From Crossaster papposus (Eukaryota > Echinodermata > Asteroidea > Velatida > Solasteridae): a DNA stretch of 64,000 nt. The notes under the pieces were generated by a model, which was not told the origin of the DNA, searched no databases, and saw only the letters and a list, made by a program, of their open reading frames with translations. Shown here one piece after another: positions 12,156 through 24,000 of the stretch (its first letter is position 1; each line of letters starts with the position of its first letter). The DNA lies in the NCBI GenBank assembly GCA_037893245.1, contig JBAIAA010000026.1, positions 124,001 through 188,000 of the forward strand. The letters run 5' to 3'. The translations under genes and the position numbers were made by a program.

Positions 12156-12259
12156 TTAAGTACCAGTCAATATAGACCTGGAAGAGCACTAGATGTGGCA
12201 TTTATATACATCTTAAAATCTATTTTCACCATTAACAATTACACCCAACCAATCAAATA

Positions 12260-13012
12260 CACTGCAAAAACTGTGGTGTTTTTTAAATCTTTTGGAATGA
12301 AAATTGGTGTTAAAATGAAGTAAAATGATTCTTGAAGTATTAGTTTCAAATCAAGTACTGATGTTACGTACTTTTGGTGTTAAATTTGACCTAGTGCGCA
12401 TGCGTTTGTGAAATAAAGCCCTCTGATTGGTCGATAAGGAATTATGGGATATGTTAACAATAGTCGATGTTAAATTGTTGTATTTAGTCAAAACATTCAT
12501 TTTGTTACCATAATATGTAATTATTTAAACGATTCTATGATTGAATTTAGATTTTTGTGCAAACATAGTTAAAAATTCGCGTTACACTTTATTCGTTTTC
12601 AAATTTTGACATTATTCATAAAAAAATAGCTGTGACTTCGTCGTGGACAAAAAAGCGTAGTATAAAACTAACAACGGAAATGGCTATGTGTGTAGTACGT
12701 ATTAAGTAGGAATAGGTTATTATTGCATATGGATGTGTAATAAGTCAGTTCTTGGTAATATTTCATTACGTAATTTGTCCATGCAGTTAATATGTACAAA
12801 AGTATAGTGTTAAAACAGTACATCTTTTCGCTAAATGACGTGATATCCACGTGAAATTTTGCTATCACGGTGTACACCAAAATTGGTGTTAAAAAAGTTT
12901 GATTCCCAAACTGGTGTTATTCAACACCCAAATCCCTGCCCAAAATAAACACCAGGAAATAATCAAATTGTACACCATTGGTGTACAATTTAACACCACA
13001 GTTTTTGCAGTG
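12260..13012. mobile_element. MITE with CACTGCAAAAACTGTGGTGT inverted repeats
   Basis: A 753-bp element starts CACTGCAAAAACTGTGGTGT and ends with the reverse complement, ACACCACAGTTTTTGCAGTG. TA lies on both sides (12258-12259 and 13013-13014). GGTGTTAAA-type subterminal repeats lie near both ends. No protein domain is visible; a 70-codon frame inside has no motif. The CACTG start resembles EnSpm/Chapaev-type or mariner-like non-autonomous elements, but the superfamily is not settled. Confidence 0.75.
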
Positions 13013-13390
13013 TAATTGTTTTTGTTCTTATTAAAATACAACTGAGCCCCACTCTTTAAAACTGAAAGAGTTTAAGTTTTTGGACTCTTTATTGTGAAAG
13101 AAAACAGCCTACATCAGTATACGGGGAATATATTACATTTAAAGGGAATATACAACATTTGCAAGCCTAACAAATGACAAAAGTATCACAAAATACTTTA
13201 CTGGACTGTTAAGGAATGACATTCTGGAGCATCCTGTTAAATAATGGCCCCTGGTGTGCTGACAGTTTTAAGTGAAGTGGTATTTTCGTATCAATTTCCA
13301 ATGCTGTTCGGCTGACCAGCGATTTCTTGATTTTATGCAGCATCTATATACGAACTCAATATTTATATAACGATATTTGCTATAACATAC

Positions 13391-13393
<3 letters not shown>

Positions 13394-13420
<27 letters not shown>
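13394..13420. repeat. Poly-C homopolymer
   Basis: An uninterrupted run of about 27 C. Such runs are error-prone, so the length is unreliable. The surrounding sequence from 13013 to 14525 shows nothing else I can name; an open frame at 13836-14255 has no recognisable motif. Confidence 0.85.
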
Positions 13421-13424
<4 letters not shown>

Positions 13425-14525
13425 CCATTCATTTCTAAAAATTACAGCAACAGGAAAAATGCTGTACAATCCCTTTATAAGTTTTGAATGGTATACATTG
13501 ATTTAAAGATGGTACAGAGAAAATAGGCCTACGTATTAAAGGTAGTGACCCACTTCACAATAATGGGTATTATGTCACAAAACAGTTAAATTTAGTTATA
13601 TACATGGTTGAAAAGCCCACAGCGTAAGCTTTCATTTGGTATATAATAGAGCTCCATAGCCCCTCCCGTTCTGGATATATGACATGTTTACATACTGATT
13701 ACTTCCTTGGAGCTCAAATTACACAACTGAGAAAACAGGCTTTTAAAAAGCCGGCTCTATTGTAGTACAACAGAACGATGCACATAAAATTGTATTTTTG
13801 TTCTACTTTATTTTTCAAAATCAACATTTCTGTGAATGAAACTTAAGACTGTAGGTATTAAATATGTCATTCATGACAACAAATGTAAATCACATTTTGA
13901 TGAAATGTTTACCCTCTCAACTTTGAGTAGGCCATTACATGATAATGTACAGCGCGACTTAATATCCTTTATTGCAGAGCCGGTCACATTTTTAATATTT
14001 GGTTACACACATTATACAAGAAGAGCCCCCTCAATTGTTTCGTCTCAACGGAACAGAATGGCAAACAAAATGCACCGACTTAATTATATATATGTCGGAT
14101 GCACTCATGCCCACTCGAATGACACTTCGAACATAATTTGTTTTCAAAATATACGGACATATTTTGTTACACGATTGTATAGCAATATCAAAGATAACGA
14201 CGTTAACACGATATGCGTACAGCCAAATCGGGTATTACTATTAGTGTCAATTTAATTTGAAAGATTTAATCTACATATAAACGCTTGGGAATCAGGTTCA
14301 ATCTGCATAACTCAATGGCGATTTAAGATTGCTTCTTTACAGTATGCTTTTTTTTTTTACTGTAATACCAAATCTGATTAGCCGGACGGATATACTCGAA
14401 TTTGATTTAATTTAAATTACATTAAAAACCCGTCACAGCAAGTTCCCATAGACACCCATGGAGTTACAAGACAATATATTATCTCTTGTGAAAGTTAAGT
14501 CCGATTATAATTGCATTGAACTTAC

Positions 14526-14747
14526 TATGGTCGGGCCAGATAGCAACATCGTCTATGGCAATGTTGCTAGCAGAATTCATGCCGCATACTGCTTCAATTA
14601 CGATTTTGAAATCAGCTGGTGTATCTGGGAGAATGGTCTTTGCCTGAAGCCACGTGGTGCTGTTAGTTTGTGGCCCACTAACACTGAAGATGCGTACGCC
14701 ATCACTGGTACTCCCACTTACAGGTGTATGATACACATTAAGGCTAC
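14526..14747 (-). CDS. MAM domain C-terminal exon of MAM/LDLR host gene
   Basis: A 222-bp phase 1-1 exon lies between an acceptor (ACGTTTCAG, 14748-14756) and a GTAAGTTC donor starting at 14525. The translation begins SLNVYHTPVSGSTSDGVRIF, continues with TTWLQAKTILPDT and FKIVIEAVCGMNSASNIAID, and ends DVAIWPDH. This is the last third of a MAM domain: the SLNVY strand, the W-x-x-A block, and the closing F-x-I-x-I-E-A plus IAIDDV signature. The split glycine codon (G|GT) joins it in frame to the exon at 17255-17398, giving GSGIGSLNVY, which is typical MAM sequence. MAM domains act in extracellular adhesion and dimerisation. Confidence 0.9.
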
Positions 14748-15554
14748 CTGAAACGTAAAATGAATGTAAATGTAGAAAAATACGGAACTAAAGTCTGAAG
14801 TATAGACGCCTATAAGAAGCGCAGTTTTGTGCTGTATAGCCTCATTAGATGAATGATTTATTTGTATAATATATTTGTATCTGACATATACAAAAAATAA
14901 CTTAACATTTTTGCGTCGATTATAACACTATGAGTTACTGAATAATAGAAATGCAGTTTCACCTTTTAATCTGCGTGAAATCTGCGTGAAATTTGACGGT
15001 GTTTTAAGGGTGAAACTGCATTTACATTGTTCAATAAATAGTGTAAGATCAGAGGCAAGTGTTAAGGGATTCTGACCAAGTTCTAGCGCTGTCGTTAACA
15101 GCACCCGATTCCGTCCCAAATTTTCAGTTGATGGCCGCCACTTCCAGCTAATTGGCCACAGCAGAATGATTCACTCTCTTTATGGCACTTGGGTAAGCGT
15201 TTCTTATTGCAAAGTTCTCGTAGGATTTGATCGAGTCCATTAAGAAATGGAAGACACGTCGGAACGAGTTAAGTGCATTGAATGCTTTATATCAAGCTGC
15301 ATATGGTTACTGCTCGATAGTCTGATATTTCTATAGTCAATTGTCCGAAGGTTCGTTAGTCCGAATTGGTCAAACTGAACGTTATTGCCAACGTTATAGG
15401 ATTGTGGAACGAACAAAACTTCCGATTATCGAACTTCGGACTTGTGAAACTCCAGATAATCGCATCAACTACTCGGGTTTTTTTTTCTCACCTATTCTTT
15501 AACTAAATCCCGGGTATAGGGAGTGTGTGTCATCGGAATATTGAACCTTCGGTT

Positions 15555-15962
15555 ATATGCACCATGTACCAACAGGCTCTCTATATGGGGGAAACCGTCA
15601 AAGTTCTTTTTTGATACTGAAAAACAACAATCAATAATGGTAAAATTGATAAATTGTGTACCCTCGAATGACCCCAGTGCAATGGTAATAGCTGTCAATA
15701 GCTTTTATTCTGATCTGTAAACTTCTAAAGACATTACCTTTGGTGACGTGAAAGACATTGCTTCTAAAATTGAGAACCAAGATATTCCCAATGATATTCG
15801 GGAAAATCTTGCAAGCGAGATTTCTGTTGGCGATGTCAAGCTAGCTCTTTCTCAAATGAACAAAAAATAAATCCCCTGGTCTGGATAGTCTCACAGTTGA
15901 GTTGTATCAAGTCATTTGGCCGATTATCAAAATTGTTGTTATTGCCGTTTTGACAGATTGCT
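15555..15962 (+). pseudogene. LINE ORF2 fragment, upstream of the reverse-transcriptase core
   Basis: The frame around 15580-15720 reads GKPSKFFFDTEKQQ and later VIAVNSFYSDL. After a stop it resumes with TSKDITFGDVKDI, VGDVKLALSQMN and, in another frame, SPGLDSLTVELYQVIWP. This is the familiar start of an L1/Tx1-type RT: an 'EKxxKFFF' motif, an 'FYxxL' block, a helix feeding 'AL..M...KSPGxD', then 'ELYQ..W'. One stop and one frameshift show it is dead. It is truncated on both sides and is followed directly by the repeat at 15965. Confidence 0.75.
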
Positions 15963-15964
15963 AA

Positions 15965-16145
15965 GGAGAACCCCCACCGCCCCCTTTATTTGTTGTGATG
16001 GTCATTGTGTTTGCGGAATTGTGTGGTTTCTCAGGAATTTTGTTTATGTTTTTTTAGGGGACCGGGGTAGTCTATGGAGTGTATAGGTATGGGGGACTAA
16101 GGGGGAGTCCTTCTGTCTCATATCGTGCTGGGTATAGCATTAGAG
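15965..16145. repeat. Short interspersed repeat, copy 1 (ends CATATCGTGCTGGGTATAG)
   Basis: A unit of about 180 bp shared with 25050-25215 and 50001-50105. All three end in a block like 'CATATCGTGCTGGGTATAG' and contain TTGTGTT(T/C)...TCAGGAATT upstream. It is probably a MITE or SINE fragment. I could not find clear terminal repeats. Confidence 0.6.
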
Positions 16146-17254
16146 GGCAGCTTTGCAAGTATGTGAACGTCGGTCTCATAAGATTGATTTACAAGATAAT
16201 ATGAAACAAATTCGATCTTAAAATATTTGAGACAGACTGAAATTCTCGTTCTTTAGTTGATCTAAACTGATCAAGTAAAGCTGCTGGCTTCAGGTTTCTT
16301 GGCTTGATCTTCGCTCATGTCTGGCCTATCGTGTTTTTCCCTTGCACAACCTCTCCCAGTCAAGTCAAAATCAGTTCTCCTCACTCAGATAGTTCCTAAC
16401 CTAAGAACAAGATTTGCTGTGGTAACCCAAATCCTTTTCTCACTAATTAAAAGAAGGTGATATACGTACGGAACAACAATCGGTGCGTGTTTACTGAACA
16501 ATAACCAAGACTGGAAACAAAAGAACTTACAAACAATAGGTGCACGTTTTAACACTGGCTGGTAACAAGACATCTTGCACAAGACGGGTTGGCGTTTTGG
16601 GACCGTAGAAATGCCTAAGATTATTATGCATGGATGCAACGAGTCTACGCGGGAATTACGGATATCGTTGATTGGGTATAAACATATGGACGGTTCTATA
16701 TAAATACGCTTGCGGGGTGTCTAAACACGGGTTTAAATTTAAACAAATATATTTACAAAACGCGGGAGAACAAAATACAACGCGCGCAACACATACAATA
16801 AAATTGATAAAAGAAAATCTAATGTGACATACCTGGAGTTTTAGGGCCTGGTTTTCTCTTCCGGCAATGAGCCAATCACGTTGCAAATTGTACCTCAGGC
16901 TAAACGTGTTTTTTCCCCCTATTTTTCTTTAAACATTTTGACAATTGTGCATGTTTTTATATATTAAACAATTAAGTTTGGATTTATCTTCAATATTTAT
17001 GGCCGTTTCATGGTTCAGATCTCCGTAACAACAAAGTATTATTGAAAACAAAATTAACCACACGTAAAAGTATTTTAGCCGACGGCTCGGTTGTGCCCGG
17101 AAGTTTAATTGTAATCTTTGTGTGCGAGACTTACAGGGTATAAGTACTTGTTAGCCTCAGGGTAGTGGGGTATGTTTGTCCGTTTTTCTTTTGGACCACC
17201 CTGTATACTAAACATAATCTTATGTCAACGTATGCATCTCCATTTAATACTTAC
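16146..17254. other. Intron sequence, no feature recognised
   Basis: This lies between the second and third visible exons of the MAM/LDLR gene (in transcript order). Open frames at 16385-16639 and 16656-16886 show no domain and no supported splice sites. Confidence 0.4.
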
Positions 17255-17398
17255 CAATACCGCTTCCGAACATGTTGTACCAGAAAGTCAGCACCCAGCA
17301 GTTATAGGCCTTTTGAGACACAACTGGACTTGTCATGATAGCTTTTGTTCCTTCTTGTACGTTTAATGCATCTACATACAGGTACGTCATATTAACCC
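17255..17398 (-). CDS. MAM domain middle exon of MAM/LDLR host gene
   Basis: A 144-bp phase 1-1 exon has its acceptor AG at 17399-17400 (ATTCAACAG) and a GTAAGTAT donor starting at 17254. It translates as VNMTYLYVDALN, TKAIMTSPVV, YNCWVLTFWYNMFGSGIG. This is the middle of a MAM domain: YLYVDA, then the L/M-x-SP block, then C-x-x-TFWY-x-M-x-GSG with the conserved cysteine. Both junctions are in frame: a split arginine (A|GG) with the upstream exon and a split glycine (G|GT) with the downstream one. Confidence 0.9.
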
Positions 17399-18001
17399 CT
17401 GTTGAATATTGAATCCAGACATTACTGTGCATTATACTGGTATTATTAAAACATTTGTAAAAATGCTGATATTATTACATTTCTGCTACATTCATTGGAT
17501 GTCAGTTTTAATTTTTAAGGCTGAATATAATAATTCCCCAAGCACATTCCGCTAATACTTTTTTCTTTTATTGAATTAAGAGGACCACACACCCAAAATG
17601 TTGACTTAATTAGAATGTACTGCAAGATTTTGCTTTAAACTATTGCATCCTATTATTCATTTTCTGGTTTGTTCATTTATTTGGAGTTCTAAGAGTATAT
17701 TGTAGTACAAAATACCTCAGCCCAAAATTACTTCGTGAAAATGGCCCAGATTTGGATGCAAGATACCTCGATGGAAATCGTACACAATACACGTGTTCTT
17801 CCCATGTTAGGTTGTTATATTACTAAATTAAGGGAGTTCATTCTCCCACAGTTCGACTGAAGTCATGACCCTATAACTAACACACATTTTACACAAATGC
17901 AATCGAGTTCCACCGGTCTGTTTAGAAAGGGAATGCCGACATTGTCTCCTAAGCTTGTTCGTGTCGAACGAGTAGCGAACTGAAATGACAAAACCTCTTA
18001 C

Positions 18002-18142
18002 TTTGGAATCGGTCTACAGATGGCCCGGTGTCTTCATAGCCACTGCTTCCAACTTCAACCAACCACTTCCAGCCACCGTCTGTTGCCTGCTGCCACGCAC
18101 AGAGACCTTCGTTGAAATCACAGCTGAATGCGCCATTCGTTT
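18002..18142 (-). CDS. MAM domain N-terminal exon of MAM/LDLR host gene
   Basis: A 141-bp phase 1-1 exon. The acceptor is CTCTAAATTCAG and the donor GTAAGAGG starts at 18001. It translates as TNGAFSCDFNEGLCAWQQ, DGGWKWLVEVGSS, YEDTGPSVDRFQ. This is the start of a MAM domain: C-D-F-x-x-G-x-C-x-W with two conserved cysteines, then W at the expected spacing, then the GPSVD block. It is the most upstream exon I can identify; the gene's 5' part must lie further right, under or beyond the transposon cluster, or be missing. The uniform phase 1-1 structure is usual for shuffled extracellular modules. Confidence 0.9.
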
Positions 18143-18229
18143 CTGAATTTAGAGTACATGCATAGGCAACTGACATGTTATATTGAACTGATTTGTATGG
18201 AACGCCGTAGCAGACATATACCAGTCAAC

Positions 18230-18718
18230 TCGTGCCTGCGTCACGTTAAACACCGTAACGCTGCAAAGTCAAAAACCGTGCCTCACTCACGTTCAAGCCC
18301 AAAAGTTTAACGCTGGGACGTCAAAAACCTTGCCTCACTCACGTTTAAGCCTAAAAAGTGTAACGCTGCGACGTTAAAAACCGTAACGCCGACGTCAATA
18401 AAACCGTAACGCCGACGTCAATAAAACCGTAACGCCGACGTCAATTAAACCATAACGCCGACGTCAATAAAACCATAACGCTGACGTCAATAAAACCGTA
18501 ACGCCGACGTCAATAAAACCATAACGCTGAAGTCAAAAAAACATAACGCCGACGTCAATAAAACCGTAACGCCGACGTCAATAAAACCGTATCGCCGACG
18601 TCAATTAAACCATAACGCCGACGTCAATAAAACCATAACTTCGAAGTCAAAAAACATAACGCCGACGTCAATAACACCGTAACGCCGACGTCAATTAAAC
18701 CGTAACGCCGGCGTCACT
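18230..18718. repeat. 22-23-bp minisatellite (AACGCCGACGTCAATAAAACC)
   Basis: About sixteen units with consensus close to 'TAACGCCGACGTCAATAAAACC' run from about 18358 to 18718. Three longer, more diverged units precede them from 18230. Units vary by substitutions and small indels. Most carry GACGTCA, and at least one (near 18481) has the full palindrome TGACGTCA. The array ends exactly where the transposon at 18720 begins. Confidence 0.85.
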
Positions 18719-19297
18719 AATACCCCAGTCACAATTGGCTTGCGATGGGTTTGCGATTAGTTTGCGGCGGATTTCTAGGCATTTTCGGCCGGGGCCCCAC
18801 GGGACTCCTTGCGGCTGCCGGGTCATTTTTTGGCATCGGGCGGGCATCGAGTTACTTTTAACTCGGACTTAAAACCTGGTGCGGCGTTTCGCATCGCAAA
18901 CTGATCGCCAATAAATCGGTCGATGCCTAGCCGATGTCCGGCATGGTATCGCACACGTCGGGCGGGCGCCGAGCCAAATTTTAGACAACCCAGACAATCA
19001 ATATATCGGCCAGGCGCCGCCCACATGCCGGCCGGGTCCCGCCAGGCGTCCGGCCGACTTGGCGGTGCCTGGCCGGAAATCGGCCGGGGGCCAGACGGCG
19101 CCCTGCCGGCGCCCAGCCTGAAATCGGTCATGCATCGGCCGGGGCTCGAAGGGTAAAAAAAGCCACCAATGCAACAAAAACCAGGTTGTAGCGGTATAGC
19201 GTGCAAACGCCAACCTCTCCCTCAACCGGGCGACCTACACGCGCTGTGCAGGTGCCCACAAGCGTTGTGGAGGTATCAACGGCATTTTCTTATTTAA

Positions 19298-20440
19298 TGG
19301 CCCTGTCACACCAGAACATTTTAGGCCAACGCGTGAGTAGCGTGTTGTAATTTTGGCAACACGCTGGCAAACGCTAACCAACGCTAGGCCAGCGTTAGCA
19401 ACACGATGAACGCGTTACTCACACGCTGGGACACGCTGTCATACGCTGATAATTTTTTTTAAATCAAGATAGCTATAATTTCCAGCGTTTGCCAGCGTGT
19501 GACTGCACACGCTGGCGGCGCGTTTTAGATTCGTTACTCACGCGTCGAACACGCTAGGCGATCGTTATCAACCCGCTACTCACACGCTGGCGTACGCCGG
19601 CGTACGCTTGCGACACGCTGGTTATGGCCCTGCCACACCAGGACGTTTTAGGCCAATGCATGAGTAGCGCGTTAAAAATAGTTGATACGCTGGCAATTGC
19701 TGAACTTTCACAGAAAAAGTCAAGTGGAACCGTGATTTCAGCGTGTTCATACAGGTTGATAACGGGTTCATAGCAAGTAGCGTGTGAGGAACGCGCTCAG
19801 CGTGTAATGAACGCATCACTGATTTATATAAAAAATACGACAGCGGCCGGGTCGCCAGCGTGAGAGTAGTGGGTTGGTAACGATCGTCTAGCGCGTTCGA
19901 CGCGTAAGTAACGGCCTTCTTGCGCGCCGCTAGCGTGTGCAGTCACACGCTGGCAAACGCTCAATTTGTTTAGGTATGTTGAAAAACGTATTTTTGTCTC
20001 AGCGTGTGACAGCGTGTTCCAGCGTGTGGGTAACGCGCTCAGCGCGTTGCGAACGCTGGCCTAGCGTTGGTCAGCGTTTACCCGCGTGTTGCCAAAATTT
20101 CAACACGTTTGCCTAAAACGTTCTGGTGTGACAGGGCCATTACTGTAGTAGCGCGTCATCTTTTTGTACAACTAATCATGTGTTCGTTGCCGTACGCTGG
20201 CGCGCGTTGGACCGCGCTACTCACGCGCTGGGCAGTCGTTCATCAGTCGTCGAGCGCGTTACTAACGCGTTATTCACGCGCTGGCGAACGCTATGAACCC
20301 GTTATTAACGCGTTATGGACACGCTGAAATCACGGTTCAACTTGACTTTTTCTGTGGAAGTTCAGCGTTTGCCAGCATATCAACTATTTTTAACGCGCTA
20401 CTCACGCGTTGGCCTAAAACGTTCTAGTGTGACAGGGCCA
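19298..20440. mobile_element. TTAA-flanked element TGGCCCTGTCACACCAGAAC, outer copy
   Basis: The left end is TGGCCCTGTCACACCAGAAC and the right end is the matching inverted repeat with one substitution. Both are flanked by TTAA (19294-19297 and 20441-20444). The similarity continues for over 40 bp, through TTTTAGGCCAACGCGTGAGT. The interior is packed with ACGCTGG / CCAGCGT and ACACGCT motifs on both strands. A second copy of the same element in the opposite direction (19625-20143) is inserted in it. Confidence 0.75.
19625..20143. mobile_element. Inner inverted copy of the same TIR element
   Basis: The ends are TGGCCCTGCCACACCAGGAC and its counterpart GTTCTGGTGTGACAGGGCCA. Subterminal sequence after the inner left end matches the inside of the outer right end (both include ACAGAAAAAGTCAAGT), and the inner right end matches the outer left end. 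So this is a full copy of the same family in the opposite orientation, inserted into the first. Confidence 0.7.
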
Positions 20441-21067
20441 TTAAGAAGGTCAGAGGAGAGCTTCTGCCGCCGGCCGTTGATCGCTGGCCACTCGACAGAC
20501 ACACTACAGATGCCCGTCCGGCCGCCGTACGACCTGTACGAATTGGTTGGCACCCTGCCGGATACCGCAGGGGTATCGCAAGGACATAAGCAGGGCACCG
20601 GACGAGTGCCTGCCGGACACCGGCCAATAAACGGGCCAATAATTCGACCCCATTTCCAAGAAAGTCGGCCGATCGCCGGTCGGCGACCCCCAGGGCCCCG
20701 TCATGGCAGCGTACGGGGCACTTTTAATTGTGACTGTGACCGCCATATCGCACGATCTTTCGCCGACCTCTACACGCCGGCCGATGCCTAGAAATCGCAC
20801 ACGCCGCCCGGGCTCCGCTTAAATTGTGACTGGGGTATTAAACAAACCGTGAACAAACCTCCTCACTCAGTCATGTCAGCATGCAAATGCAATGCCAATT
20901 ACCATGCATCATTATGGTCAGTCAACGTTGGACTGGTGAGCACGATTGTGCGTGGCATGCTGGTATAGTTAGCGATCAATGGGCCGCGCGCGGTCGATCC
21001 GGCCCGCCCGGCCGTACGTATGCTGTACGTTAGATTTGCGCGCGTAAATAAATAAAAGTTTGTCAAA

Positions 21068-24000
21068 ATGGCATCTCTTTGCGGGGACTTGCGCAAATGG
21101 AATGTAAAACAACTTCAGCAATTTCTAAGAGAGAGAGAAATACAGATAAGCAAACACAAAAAGGCAGAGCTGATAGCTCTGGCAGAGGAGGCCATAAGGT
21201 GGGGAGAGAAACCGAGGTAAGTTGCATGATTTAACGTTTATAGTTGAGGCAAAATGATGTTCCTGATGTCGTTGGATTGGTACGGTTAACGTTGATCACG
21301 TTAAAACCAGTTCGCGCCGGGATTATTTTAACATTGCCGAGCCGACGGGCGGGATTATTTTTAACGAAACACGATCCGAAGCGTGTTCAGGCCGATAGTG
21401 CTGGGTAGCACACCCACGCATTTCCGGTCTTGCGCGCTGCTGACATACATTTCCGAACTTGAACTTGGCGTGTTTATGCGTCATTCGTTTTGAATTTGGG
21501 GAAATGTTTGCGTTTATATACGTCATCCGGCGCGAACTGGTTAAACAGACGGATTTGCATTAAACTTAATACAAATGTTATGAATAGTTATAATAATGGT
21601 AGAATTACGGTATATACTGTTGTTTAGTATCATGTCGCCACTTTTTTGGTTGTGTACAAAATCAGCTAACGTTATCTAAGTCGGCTTTATAAATAAAAAA
21701 TGTTTATCATGTTTATTTTGCCGTGAAGCAGTCGCACATTGTTTTCGGCAGATTGTATAGCGCCCTCATTCACATTAAAAGTAAGCCAACAATTTGGATT
21801 TATAAAATGGGCCTATTTATTATTAACTTAAAAGCGAAGCCTTGCCTGGCCTTGTGGATAACTAGCCCTATAATTAAACATGGCTCAAATACTGGAAAAA
21901 AATTATGATTATTATGAAGTGAGATTGTGAGAATGAGTTATGACTAGGTGCGTTCCAGATTTCCAGTCCCTAAAACACTCACTTTGCATATCAGAGTGCT
22001 GATAAAAGTGCTAACGAAAATAAATCAGATGCGACTTCTCGATTGAATTTATTCTGCCAATTAAAAATCTGAGCTATAAACGTGGGGCATCCAACAGTTT
22101 GCAAGAATATTTTTAAATTTCGCAAAATCTGACACACCATTGTTATTTCCACTTTAAGAAATAAACTGTTAAAATGTTGTATTGCTTTTCAGGAACAGTG
22201 ACAACGTGGAAGCAAACCTAGTAAAGCAGCAGATACAGAATCATTTAGTCCTGGAGAGGGGTCTCGTTACTCTTCCAGATCCTCAAAGTTTGACATCAAA
22301 CTGGAAGGATTCAGCTGTCAATTTTCCTCCAACAACTTCAGCAGAAGTGGATGAGTACATAATATTATGTAAGAATTATTTCTTTGTTTACTTTATAAAG
22401 AACAAAATAAGTATGCTAGTTATATACAACGGCGGGTACTATAAGGGGGTGGGTTCAGAGACAATAAGAGCAGTTTTTAATTTTGTTTGCATAAAACTTA
22501 AAAGTGGCTCCATTGTTTTTTAATATGGGAAAATTATTTTTACAAAATAGATTGGGTGGATTTATAAGTGGTAGCACTCTAATTGGAACATGTTTCTGGG
22601 GTGGTTAGTCTTTATAAAATAGCTCCCCATGATTTTGGCAGTTGACAAAATAACTCCCAATGGGGTGAATGAAATGTACATGTATCTGCATTTGGTCCTT
22701 AATAAAAATGAAAAAATGATAAATGAATTAAAACCTATGCATCAACTTGTTTGATTTCAGGTGCAGAGAAACACCAGATCACAACAGGGGGAGAAAAGTC
22801 CAAGCTGGAGGGACAGAGCCTGTGGCGTGCAAAACATGTGCAAGAGGTTAGATTCAATGCCATCAGTGACAATATCCGATACTGTTTCGTGGATGCCCAT
22901 GTTGTACCCCAAAAGGCCATAACCAATCCACCGTACTACTGCTGGGTGGTGCTGCACAAGGATACTGGTGAAATTGCATCCTCATTATGTTCATGTAGGG
23001 CAGGCCTTCGAGGATTCTGTAAGCACACAGTTGCACTTCTTTGCCATATTGCACATGCAGTTCACATGGGAGAAAACAAAGCTTGCACATCAAAACCTCA
23101 GCAGTGGCACAAACCACCAAAGAAGGGTCAAAAGATTCACGAACCTGACTTCGTGAAAAACTTGCAAATAGTTGGAGTAAGCAGTGCACTTGATCTGGAG
23201 TCTACGGCTCGTACTACAGCCAATAGAGTATCATTTGATCCCAGAACAGTTGATGACCGACATGAACTAAAACTTTGCGAGTTTGATCTGGATCGTTTAG
23301 CTACAGCAACTGGTGGGGATTGTGCAGTACTGCTATATGCACCCAGAAAGGAGGTCCCATATAATGAAGAATTTGTCAAGTCTCTTGACAATGTTCAAGA
23401 TGAGGTTGTAGTTGAGTCACCTGTTTTGGCACCAACAATGTGTGAGGCCAGAGAAAAAGCTCTACAGATGGGTAATAACTGTGACTTTGGAGAAAGGTTT
23501 CTTGAAAATTCAAAAGCATCTCCAGAGGCGTTTGAAGCTGTAGCGAAAGAAACTGTGGAACAAACTAAATCAACGAAATGGTGGGATTACAGGATGGGGA
23601 GAATCACTGCCTCCAAAGCCCACGAATGTGCTTCAAAGGTAAAGGACCTTCAAGTAAAAGGACGTTACAACTCTGTGCTCAGTTCTGTAATGGGATGCAG
23701 AGGGCAGGCCACATCAAAATCGCTGTGTTGGGAAAGAAGACGAGAAAAGGTAGCAAAGTTGATGTACACAAAGATGATGAAAAAGATTCACAGATCATTT
23801 CGTCTGGTTGAGAGCGGGGTACACATTCACCCAGACATACCATTCATAGCTGGCACCCCTGATGGACTAATCCAGTGCGATTGCCATGGGAAGGGCGTGT
23901 TAGAAATCAAGAATCCGTACACCCACAGACTGAAGACGGTGACAGACTATGCCCTGCAGGCCGATGCTTGTCTAGAGAAGGATGAACATGGAATTCACCT

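Larger units (their letters stand above)
18720..20838. mobile_element. Non-autonomous TIR element ATACCCCAGTCACAATT (host of nested insertions)
   Basis: The left end is ATACCCCAGTCACAATT and the right end is its exact reverse complement. TA dinucleotides flank both sides (18718-18719, 20839-20840). Beyond the 17-bp perfect repeat the ends share diverged blocks such as GATTTCTAGGCAT with a CGGCCGG context. The ends are GC-rich (18770-19150 and 20460-20820), unlike the surroundings. A 1143-bp element sits inside, so the original was about 970 bp. Open frames inside are GC-rich shadows without motifs. Confidence 0.75.

Noticed and set aside
13836..14255. 139-codon plus-strand frame
   Set aside because: No recognisable domain, no splice support, AT-rich intron context; probably chance.
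18230..18718. Regular short repeats resembling a CRISPR array
   Set aside because: Units are contiguous with no unique spacers, and the context is an animal genome; it is a minisatellite.
18823..19225. GC-rich overlapping frames on both strands
   Set aside because: They lie in the GC-rich end of a non-autonomous transposon and show Gly/Pro/Arg-rich shadow translations.
20315..20800. Overlapping GC-rich frames up to 158 codons
   Set aside because: Same reason as at 18.8 kb: terminal part of the TIR element, no coding signal in any one frame.
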